Below are positions 8,142-15,600 of a stretch of DNA of 19,547 nucleotides, piece after piece; the stretch's first letter is position 1, and each line of letters opens with the position of its first letter. This stretch comes from Clostridia bacterium (lineage in GTDB: Bacteria > Bacillota > Clostridia > Christensenellales > Borkfalkiaceae). Below the pieces are notes generated by a model, which saw nothing but the letters and a program-made list of their open reading frames with translations, had not been told where the DNA came from and searched no databases. The position numbers and the translations under genes are program-made. Location: assembly GCA_900770685.1 (NCBI GenBank), contig CAAGLC010000006.1:1-19547 (forward strand), in the 5' to 3' direction.

Positions 8142-8716
8142 TATACAGACATTATATCCTTTTCTTTTTCTACTGCCAATTTTTCAATCTTTTCAATCGA
8201 TTCCGAAATAATTTTATCAACTTCCTTTTCGCAAGTTGCGTGTTCGTCTTCCGAAAGAACCTTATTGTTCTTCATTTTCTTCAATCCGTCCATTGCATCA
8301 CGACGAATATTTCTTACTGCAACCTTTGAATCTTCAGCCATTTTCTTTACTTGCTTAGAAAGTTCTTTTCTTCTCTCTTCAGTTAACGCAGGGAAAACTA
8401 ATCTTATTACCTTGCCGTCGTTTGAAGGAGTTATTCCTATATTATCGGCAAGAAGTTGTTTTTCTATAACCTTTAACATTCCAGCGTCCCAAGGAGCGAT
8501 AACTAAACATCTTCCTTCAGACACCGATATGTTTCCAACCTGATTTATTGGAGTAGGCGTGCCATAATAATCTACTAAAACCTTATCTAAAATATGAGGA
8601 TTCGCTCTTCCTGCTCTAATCGTAACGTACTCCGAACCTAAAACAGAAACAGTTTTTTCCGTTCTTTCCATAGTTTCCATCATAAGCATTTCAAATTGTT
8701 CATTTTCTATTGCCAT
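8141..8716 (-). CDS. frr: Ribosome recycling factor
   Basis: The 191-residue protein splits post-termination ribosomes together with EF-G. TIRAGRANPHILDKVLVDYYG matches the conserved RxGRAnP..L....VdYYG block; ISVSEGRCLVIAPWD, NDGKVIRLVFPALTEERR and VRNIRRDAMD are the other diagnostic segments. The length is a little over the usual 185 residues. ATG at 8714-8716 follows AAGGAGAAAAATT, a strong ribosome site, 19 bases after the pyrH stop. The stop codon overlaps the uppS start by one base. Confidence 0.98.
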   Translation of the reverse strand: MAIENEQFEMLMMETMERTEKTVSVLGSEYVTIRAGRANPHILDKVLVDYYGTPTPINQVGNISVSEGRCLVIAPWDAGMLKVIEKQLLADNIGITPSNDGKVIRLVFPALTEERRKELSKQVKKMAEDSKVAVRNIRRDAMDGLKKMKNNKVLSEDEHATCEKEVDKIISESIEKIEKLAVEKEKDIMSV

Positions 8717-8735
8717 AATTTTTCTCCTTAATGAT

Positions 8736-9443
8736 TTATTTAACTAACGTTCCTATGTCGCCACCAGATACACTCTTTAACAAAGCCTTATCTTCAAAAA
8801 GACCGAACGCCAATACTGGAATCTTATTTTCCATACATATGGTGATAGCTGTGGTATCCATCGCTTTTAATCCTTTAGTTATAAAGTCTCTATAACTGAC
8901 TTCAGTCAACTTCTTAGCATTAGGATTAATTTTTGGATCGGAATCATAAATACCATCACCGTTCTTTGCTAAAAGCAATACGTTTGCTCCAATTTCAGCG
9001 GCTCTTAAAGCTGCTGCAGTATCCGTTGTAAAGTACGGATTTCCCGTTCCACAAGCGAAAATAACTACTCTACCCTTATTTAAGTGATTTAATGCTTTCC
9101 TTAGTATATAGGGCTCTGCAACTCTAGTTATAGTTAACGCCGTTTGTACTCTCGTAGGAACGTTCTTTCTCTCAAGCGCGTCTTGAATTGCAAGAGCGTT
9201 TATTACCGTTGCAAGCATACCCATGTGGTCGGCCGTAGATCTATCCATTTCCGTTCCCTGTCTTCCACGCCAGAAGTTACCTGCGCCAACTACGATACCT
9301 ATTTCAACACCAAGGTTTTTAACTTCAATAATTTGATCAATTACACTATTAAGAACCTTTTCGTCAATTCCGTGACCCTTTTGGCCTGCTAACGCTTCTC
9401 CGGACAATTTAATAATTACCCTTTTGTAAATAGCCTTTGACAT
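8736..9443 (-). CDS. pyrH: UMP kinase
   Basis: The 235-residue cytoplasmic enzyme phosphorylates UMP to UDP, feeding RNA, UDP-sugar and CTP synthesis. RVIIKLSGEALAG (8-20) is the phosphate-binding Lys/Gly block. GAGNFWRGRQG (53-63), MDRSTADHMGMLATVINALA and FACGTGNPYFTTDTAAALRAAE are signatures of the bacterial hexameric PyrH within the amino-acid kinase fold. ATG at 9441-9443 follows AGGAG. It is the first gene of its transcription unit, directly behind a consensus promoter, and is separated from tsf by a terminator. UTP/GTP feedback is general family knowledge, not visible here. Confidence 0.98.
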   Translation of the reverse strand: MSKAIYKRVIIKLSGEALAGQKGHGIDEKVLNSVIDQIIEVKNLGVEIGIVVGAGNFWRGRQGTEMDRSTADHMGMLATVINALAIQDALERKNVPTRVQTALTITRVAEPYILRKALNHLNKGRVVIFACGTGNPYFTTDTAAALRAAEIGANVLLLAKNGDGIYDSDPKINPNAKKLTEVSYRDFITKGLKAMDTTAITICMENKIPVLAFGLFEDKALLKSVSGGDIGTLVK

Positions 9444-9471
9444 ATATCGTCTCCTAATTTTTATATTTATT

Positions 9472-9500
9472 ATTATATATCATTTAAGCCGTTTTGTCTA
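9472..9500 (-). promoter_or_regulatory. Sigma-A promoter of the pyrH-frr-uppS-cdsA-dxr-rseP unit
   Basis: On the minus strand TAGACA (9495-9500) and TATAAT (9472-9477) are separated by 17 bases, a near-perfect sigma-A promoter. It lies about 29 bases upstream of the pyrH ATG and downstream of the tsf terminator, so pyrH and the genes after it are transcribed independently of rpsB-tsf. Confidence 0.85.
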
Positions 9501-9540
9501 TAGCAATAATAAGTTATAATTGGCTTTTTAGAAAATTTTT

Positions 9541-9581
9541 ACAAAAAAATTAAATAAAAACCCCGTGTAAAACACGGGGTT
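9541..9581 (-). terminator. Intrinsic terminator of rpsB-tsf
   Basis: AACCCCGTGT (9559-9568) and ACACGGGGTT (9572-9581) form a perfect 10-bp GC-rich stem with a 3-base loop. On the minus strand it is followed by TTTATTTAATTTTTTT. It lies 11 bases after the tsf stop. Confidence 0.95.
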
Positions 9582-9592
9582 AATAATTTTTC

Positions 9593-10486
9593 TTATTTAT
9601 TCATTTGAGCAGCAACTTCGTCAGCAAAGTTATCCGATCTCTTTTCTAAACCTTCGCCCATTTCGAAACGAACAAAACGTTTAACAGATAATTCCTTGCC
9701 CATTTTAGCAGATGCATCTTTAATAAGTTTTTCAATTGAAAGTGAAGGATCTTTGATGAACGCTTGATTCATAAGGCAGTTTTCATCATAATATTTACCA
9801 ACTTTACCTTCAACCATCTTTGCTTTAACCATTTCGGGCTTATTCTTTAACTTCTCGTCGTTTTCGATTTGCGCTAAAAGAATTTCTTTTTCCTTTTCAA
9901 TTACTTCCGCAGGAACTTCTTGAGCGTTTAAATATAAAGGCTTACTTGCAGCAACTTGAAGTGCTATGTCGTGAGCAAGCTCCTTTGTTCCGTCACAAGT
10001 ACATCCTTCAATTTCAACTAAAACGCCCACTTTTCCACCCATGTGGATATAACTGGTTACAACGCCGTTTTCTGCAGTAATTTTTGCAAAGCGACGAATT
10101 GAAATCTTTTCACCAATTTTTGCAGTTGCATTAATAGTATCGTCTTTTTTATCTTCAATTAATTGATCAACGTCTTTAACGTCGTTAGCAAAAACGTATT
10201 CAACAACGTCGTTAACGAATTCTTTATAAAGGTCGCCTTTTGCAACGAAGTCGGTTTCACAGTTAACTTCAACAAGAACGCCAACGTTTCCTTCAACCTT
10301 AGCTGAAACGATACCTTCAGCAGCAATTCTTGAAGCCTTTTTAGCAGCAGTAGCAATTCCTTTTTCTCTTAAGAAATCTACTGCCTTATCCATATCGCCT
10401 TCAGTTTGTTCTAAAGCCTTTTTACAGTCTGCTACGCCTGCTCCGGTCTTTTTACGGAGTTCCATTACGTCTTTATTTGTAAACAT
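9593..10486 (-). CDS. tsf: Elongation factor Ts
   Basis: EF-Ts, the guanine-nucleotide exchange factor of EF-Tu, has 297 residues here. The N-terminal UBA-like segment is diagnostic: VMELRKKTGAGVADCKKALE, then DMDKAVDFLREKGIATAAKK. VEVNCETDFVAKGDLYKEFV is the conserved EF-Tu contact region (TDFV). VLVEIEGCTCDGTKELAHDI, and AMVEGKVGKYYDENCLMNQ toward the C-terminus, match the core repeats. ATG at 10484-10486 follows AAGGAGAGATAAAT. The gene lies 23 bases after rpsB and ends at a strong terminator, forming the usual rpsB-tsf pair. Confidence 0.98.
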   Translation of the reverse strand: MFTNKDVMELRKKTGAGVADCKKALEQTEGDMDKAVDFLREKGIATAAKKASRIAAEGIVSAKVEGNVGVLVEVNCETDFVAKGDLYKEFVNDVVEYVFANDVKDVDQLIEDKKDDTINATAKIGEKISIRRFAKITAENGVVTSYIHMGGKVGVLVEIEGCTCDGTKELAHDIALQVAASKPLYLNAQEVPAEVIEKEKEILLAQIENDEKLKNKPEMVKAKMVEGKVGKYYDENCLMNQAFIKDPSLSIEKLIKDASAKMGKELSVKRFVRFEMGEGLEKRSDNFADEVAAQMNK

Positions 10487-10509
10487 ATTTATCTCTCCTT
10501 AAAAATCAA

Positions 10510-11244
10510 TTATTCAGCTACAGTTTCTTCAACTGCAGGTTCTTTTTCTTCTACTTGTTCGCCTTGATTCGCTTCGATTACCGCATCCGCAATTACTGAA
10601 GCAATAAGTTTTACTGCTCTAATTGCATCGTCGTTACCAGGGATAACGTAATCTACCATATCAGGATCACAGTTAGTATCGGTTATTGCGATAATCGGGA
10701 TATTGAGTTTTCTTGCTTCTAATACAGCAATATCTTCTTGATCGGGGTCAACTACGAACATTACGCCCGGAAGAGTTCTCATATCTTTAATACCACCAAG
10801 GTTGGTTTCAAGTTTATCTCTTTCTGCTTTAAGACCGATAACTTCTTTCTTGGGTAATAATTCAAATTCACCCATCTTTTCCATATTGTTTAACTTGTTA
10901 AGTCTTTCAACTCTAGATCTAATGGTTTTGAAGTTAGTAAGCATTCCGCCTAACCATCTAGAGTTAACGTAATACTGACCGCATCTTTCTGCTTCTTCTT
11001 TAATTGCGTCTTGAGCTTGTTTCTTAGTTCCAACGAAGAGTATGCTCTTGCCTTGTTTAGCCTGTTCTACTACGAAAGGATAAACTTCTTTTTCAATGAT
11101 TTCAACGGTTTGTTCAAGGTTAATGATATGAATACCGTTTCTTTCACCGAAGATATACTTCTTCATTTTTGGGTTCCAACGTCTAGTTTGGTGACCGAAG
11201 TGTACTCCCGTTTCAAGGAGTTGTTTCATTGTGATAACTGCCAT
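10510..11244 (-). CDS. rpsB: 30S ribosomal protein S2
   Basis: The 244-residue S2 protein of the small ribosomal subunit starts MAVITMKQLLETGVHFGHQT, the standard N-terminus. RRWNPKMKKYIFGERNGIHI, VNSRWLGGMLTNFKTI, LPGVMFVVDP and AITDTNCDPDMVDYVIPGND are the other family blocks. The frame is open 31 codons further upstream to an ATG at 11337. The correct start is the ATG at 11242-11244, because it matches family alignments and has GGAGG nine bases before it. The C-terminus is a short acidic tail (EKEPAVEETVAE). The gene has its own promoter and a structured leader, and is followed by tsf. Confidence 0.98.
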   Translation of the reverse strand: MAVITMKQLLETGVHFGHQTRRWNPKMKKYIFGERNGIHIINLEQTVEIIEKEVYPFVVEQAKQGKSILFVGTKKQAQDAIKEEAERCGQYYVNSRWLGGMLTNFKTIRSRVERLNKLNNMEKMGEFELLPKKEVIGLKAERDKLETNLGGIKDMRTLPGVMFVVDPDQEDIAVLEARKLNIPIIAITDTNCDPDMVDYVIPGNDDAIRAVKLIASVIADAVIEANQGEQVEEKEPAVEETVAE

Positions 11245-11361
11245 AAAAATATTCCTCCGTTTTTCCTCCTTGCCGTATCGTTTTTGAGACAACATCTTCG
11301 TGAGATTATAGTTTTTTCGAAGACACGAAAGTCCCATACGCGCAAGTGTGAATTTTTTGAC
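11245..11361 (-). promoter_or_regulatory. 5' leader of rpsB with alternative hairpins and tandem ribosome sites
   Basis: From the predicted start near 11361 the leader runs about 117 bases. In minus-strand sense, a downstream CACGAAGA (11295-11302) can pair with TTCGTG (11324-11329) or with TCTTCG (11318-11323), but not with both. Two Shine-Dalgarno-like sequences, AGGAGG (11265-11270) and GGAGG (11254-11258), precede the ATG. S2 autoregulation through the rpsB leader is known in other bacteria; whether this leader is such a site is an inference. Confidence 0.4.
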
Positions 11362-11367
11362 TCGTAT

Positions 11368-11396
11368 ATTCTAACATAAAACCTTATTGTTTGCAA
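11368..11396 (-). promoter_or_regulatory. Strong promoter of rpsB-tsf, extended -10
   Basis: On the minus strand TTGCAA (11391-11396) and TAGAAT (11368-11373) are 17 bases apart, with TG one base before the -10 box (TGTTAGAAT). It lies downstream of the terminator of the transglutaminase operon and 124 bases upstream of the rpsB ATG. Confidence 0.85.
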
Positions 11397-11437
11397 GGAT
11401 TTTACGCCCCGTTTACAACTAATTTTAAACATAATTT

Positions 11438-11467
11438 AAAAACTTCCCGAAAATTCGGAAAGTTTTT
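11438..11467 (-). terminator. Intrinsic terminator of the transglutaminase operon
   Basis: AAAAACTTCCCGAA (11438-11451) pairs with TTCGGAAAGTTTTT (11454-11467) over 14 positions with a single A-C mismatch and a two-base loop. On the minus strand the stem ends in TTTTT. It lies 13 bases after the stop at 11481, and separates the accessory operon from rpsB. Confidence 0.9.
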
Positions 11468-11480
11468 ATCATATTATGTT

Positions 11481-12674
11481 CTACTTAAAGCAAACGTAAA
11501 AGGTTGACGCTTTAGTTGATTCGATACCAAGAAAATCTTTTTCTAAGTATTTAACAGCCGAGCGTTTTTTTGCTTTAACTATCGCTTTTGCCTTAGAAAT
11601 TATTCTATCGAAATTTGATTTGGTTCTAATTTGATTAACGATAAATCTCATTAAAGCTTGGTCGTGGCATCTAAATCCTACCGTAAACGCGCCCATCTCC
11701 TTTTCATCAAAACCGATTGCAGTTGATGCAAAAACGTTGATTATCGCCTCTTCGTCATATCTAACGAGATAAGCCTTTCTAAATCTAAAGTATTCGTGGT
11801 TAATATCCTTAAATTCTTCTAGTTCAGGATAGAGTTTTGCATTTGGAGTATGAAAGGCTTCTTGCGATTTATCGGTTAATAAAAATTCTCTTAGAGGAAC
11901 GCAACAGTAATCGTAACGAACGTCGTTTTTACCAAAATCGCCGGTATTAGTATTGGATTTATCACCCCAAGTTGCATCTAAGTAGTAACAATATTTACCT
12001 AGTTTTAGAGCGTTGAACGCGTGTCCGCTTCCACCGACCCGATTACTTGAAACGTAACCGCAACTAATTCCAACCGATTGTAAAAGATACTGCATTGCGC
12101 TTGCATAACCAGCGCAAACTACCTTATGCTCAACGATTGCACTATATAGAGAACGCAATCTATCGTCTTTAGTCATATCCTCGTCAACTCTTGCTTGCAA
12201 TCCTCTTCCGTCGTAATCTAAAGTCAACACCAATCTTCTATAGATAGTTATTAAAGCGTCGTAAGGTTTGGTTTTACGAGTTATCCCTTTCGTGAAGAAC
12301 TTAGCGCCCTTTTTTAACGCCTCTCTCTTTCTATCAATCTGCTTAACGTCTAAAACACCGTCTTCGTTTACGCATCTATAGATAAACTTAACTGAATCCT
12401 TAGTATAAGTATATCCGTCCGTCCAGAAAATTTCAGGATAATCGCCCATAACGTAATTGTATATTTTTTCAAGTTCCTCGTCGGAATCAACGCCACATCT
12501 TGAAAAGAACTCGGTATCGTAACACATTGCGTGCCTTACCATTTCGTTATACAACTTCACCCTCGGATTAGTTTCTTCCTCTTTTTCGTGAGGAAGAATC
12601 TTCTCCATTTTCTTTTCAAGCAAGGATACGGTTGAATCGTTATCTTTTTTTGAAATCTTTTTCTTCTCCTTCAT
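11481..12674 (-). CDS. Transglutaminase-like cysteine protease-fold protein
   Basis: The 397-residue protein has no signal peptide or membrane segment and starts with a very basic stretch (KEKKKISKK), so it is probably cytoplasmic. A transglutaminase-like core spans about residues 140-240, with a full candidate catalytic triad: Cys187 in EHKVVCAGYASAMQYLL, His218 in GGSGHAFNAL and Asp233 in YYLDATWGD. Bacterial members of this superfamily may hydrolyse peptides, hydrolyse amides or crosslink proteins; the substrate cannot be read from sequence. The helical N-terminus (about 30-135) and the C-terminal 150 residues are not recognised. ATG at 12672-12674 follows AAGGAGGGTAGAATCA, 17 bases after the 1402-residue protein gene. 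It is the last gene of the operon, before a clear terminator. Base composition is like its neighbours. Confidence 0.85.
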   Translation of the reverse strand: MKEKKKISKKDNDSTVSLLEKKMEKILPHEKEEETNPRVKLYNEMVRHAMCYDTEFFSRCGVDSDEELEKIYNYVMGDYPEIFWTDGYTYTKDSVKFIYRCVNEDGVLDVKQIDRKREALKKGAKFFTKGITRKTKPYDALITIYRRLVLTLDYDGRGLQARVDEDMTKDDRLRSLYSAIVEHKVVCAGYASAMQYLLQSVGISCGYVSSNRVGGSGHAFNALKLGKYCYYLDATWGDKSNTNTGDFGKNDVRYDYCCVPLREFLLTDKSQEAFHTPNAKLYPELEEFKDINHEYFRFRKAYLVRYDEEAIINVFASTAIGFDEKEMGAFTVGFRCHDQALMRFIVNQIRTKSNFDRIISKAKAIVKAKKRSAVKYLEKDFLGIESTKASTFYVCFK

Positions 12675-12691
12675 TGATTCTACCCTCCTTA

Positions 12692-15600
12692 CTATTTTTC
12701 TCCTGAATCTTCTGTTGATGCAACTTCTAAAGATTCTTCCGTTCTTTCGTCAATCGACAACTTGTCTTCTCCTTCGGTTATCGACTCACCCATTAGGAAT
12801 CTCTTCCAGAAACGTGGAATCTTATTCGGATCGTACAACCCTACCGGTAAATCGCCCTCTTCGCTTTGTTGCTCCGATTGAGTCGTTGATAATACGCCTT
12901 GGTACTTTTCACGCATAAACGAGAACGAAGTTCTCTTTTCGCTTTCGCTAGACGAAGAAACGTATTCAGTTATTTCATCAACCTCTGCTTTTAAGTACTC
13001 TTGATATTTTTTAGATACGGCTTCTGCCTTTTCTAAGTACTCGCAACTCTTTAGATATAATAATTCTTCAAATTCAACTTGCGCTTCAGAGTAGGAAATC
13101 TGCAACTCGTTATCAAGTTGCCACAACTTAACCATTTCCCTGATTATCGCTCTCATTACGCTTTGTTCAGGAGTTTCCCTTTCCACGTAAATTATACGCT
13201 TTTCTAGGTCGCTTTTAGCGTAAACTTCAGAAATAGACAAGTCTTCTTTAGCAAATTCTCCGTCAAAGAACTTAACTTCTGATACGCCAAATAAAATTTC
13301 AGGATATTTTTCTTCGAGATACTTCCTAGCCTTACTTCCTGCAGTTTCAAGTTCTTGGTCTTTTCTTACGCTTGTCTTATCGCACTCGGCGCATATCAAC
13401 CTACCGTCGCTAAATCTCGTAAATCTACCACTCTCTAAGACTTTTCCACAGAAAGAACAACGCTTTGGTTCTTCTTCGTGGATTAATTGTCCTGCAGTTT
13501 CGTAATCTTGTAGTCCGTCCTCAGAAAGAATAATATTGTAATCCGATAATAATTCGCAACAATTTTCAAGATCGAAACACTCGGGAAGCTTGTCCGCGCC
13601 AAAGTATATATAATGCTTTAAATTAGGACGAAGTTTTAGCCAATTTAGGTACGAATATACGTTAGCTAAGAATTCGTGCATATAATGTCCTAATCTGTCA
13701 TAGAACCAATCTAAAACGCCAACGTCTTCCGTGCAATCGTTAATAAACAAGAATTGCATCTTGTTTTGATCGGTTTCCTTTTCAGAACCGTCCATAAGAT
13801 AAGGATAGAGCGCTTTAACTCTTTCTAAATAGTCGCTAGGCTCGTTATCTTTACCAAATTCAAGCGGTTTTTCGAGTATCGGACAAATTGCTATACAACG
13901 ATACGCTTTTGGGAACACCGTACGGATAAATTCGTTAAATACGGCGCTCATCAACAATCTCATACCATCGTTACACTTGATACGAGTTGAAAGGCTTACG
14001 CGAAGTATTTTTCCGCCCTTAACTTCACGAGCAGTTGAGTTTACTACGTTTTCAGATAAATGAGGATTGCCGACCGCGCCTTTAACGAAATCAAGCGTCT
14101 GACAATTAGATAAAAGCGTATAGAATCCATAGGTTTCACCTCTAAAATCAGCATTTCTAAGGCTTACCCTAATCTCCTCAAGATTACCGTGCGTTTTATT
14201 AAACACGCCGTCTTCCCCAATTACTTGTTCGTCTGCAATCTTATATCTACGTAAAAATACGTTGTCTAAACAATTCTTGAAAGTTACGTTTTCGTGACGC
14301 AAGAAGATAATTTTTCTATCCTCTGATATCTGTCCGATTTCATATTCGGTATTGTTAAATACGATACTTTGACCTACGACGTACTCTAAGTTTACTCTCG
14401 ACGGGAAGGTTTCAAGTTCTCCTATAATTTCGTCGTTTAAGCAAAGTTTAACACGTTCATTGCACTCGAATACTCTATTGAAAACCTCTTTAACACGCTT
14501 AAAGGATATTCTCTTATCCTTTACCATAGTGTATCCGTCTTGCTCGCAAGCGTCAACGATAAGGAAGTAATCTTTAACGTATTTAGCAATACTCTTATTA
14601 ACCGGAGTATCCTTTTTGTCACACAATGCAGCGATTAAATATCCAGCAAGAGCCTCTACGTTAAGTTCCGAAAACTCACCAAGCGTTACTCCCTGTTTGC
14701 AGTATGGACAGAGAGGAGCGTCTCCTCTCTTTTCGGCAACCGAGATTACAGTTTTCATCCTTTCTTCAAACTCGTATATACTCATACCGTCGTTTGAAGT
14801 CGCGTCGCAGAAAATCCTTAAGAAGCTTAATTTAGTTCTTTCCGCGTGTTCGGTAACTCTTGGTTGAATAAACGAAGAACGATTAATATATTCTTCCGAT
14901 AACATTCTGTCCATAAAGTATTCACGAAGCAAATACGGATTGCTAATTATGTGAACCAAGGACTTCTTAGCGCCTCTAAATCTCGTGCTAGTATATAATG
15001 CAGCAGCTAAGTTGCATTTATCGTCTGAGTAAACTATATAGTTAACGTCTGGAGTATGCTTATAGAACTCGTTAATTTCTATGTCGTGATCGGCAAGCGC
15101 ATCTTTTTCAGATTTATCTAGTACGGATGACGTTATTACCCTAACGCCGTCAACCCCGTGTAATACTGCTTGTTCAGCGATAATCGTTTCTAAAGAAGAC
15201 AAAGTTTGTCCGTGCTTATTATAAACGACGTTCCTTTTGCTTTCCTTGTTCCAGAGCGTGAAAGCGACGCTTTCGTTTTCGTTAGCACTAGAAAAACTTA
15301 ATACTTCGTCAACGCTAAAGAATCTTGGAAGGCTTGCAGAAGCGAAACCTCTTAATACTGCTTGCGACAAGAAAATAAATCTAATTCTATCCGAAGTTGC
15401 CTTTTGCAATCTGATAGACATTACGGGACACAAGTAACTCTCAAGCTCAACAATTTTATCTGCGTCGATAAATATCGCGTTGCATACTTCTTCAAAGAAG
15501 GACGGATAGTTTTCCACCAAATCGTCGTCCTTAAAATCTTCTGGAGTTGCGATAAGTACATCCGCTTGGTCTAATCTTTCATCGCTCGTGTAAACACGCC

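Noticed and set aside
8265..8543. Plus-strand open frame opposite frr
   Set aside because: Antisense shadow of a strongly conserved gene; no start signals or family resemblance.
10159..10356. Leucine-rich minus-strand open frame inside tsf
   Set aside because: A shifted frame of tsf with repetitive Leu content and no ribosome site.
11245..11337. In-frame 31-codon upstream extension of rpsB beginning with an ATG
   Set aside because: No ribosome site precedes it, it is unlike any S2 N-terminus, and a strong GGAGG sits before the ATG at 11244.
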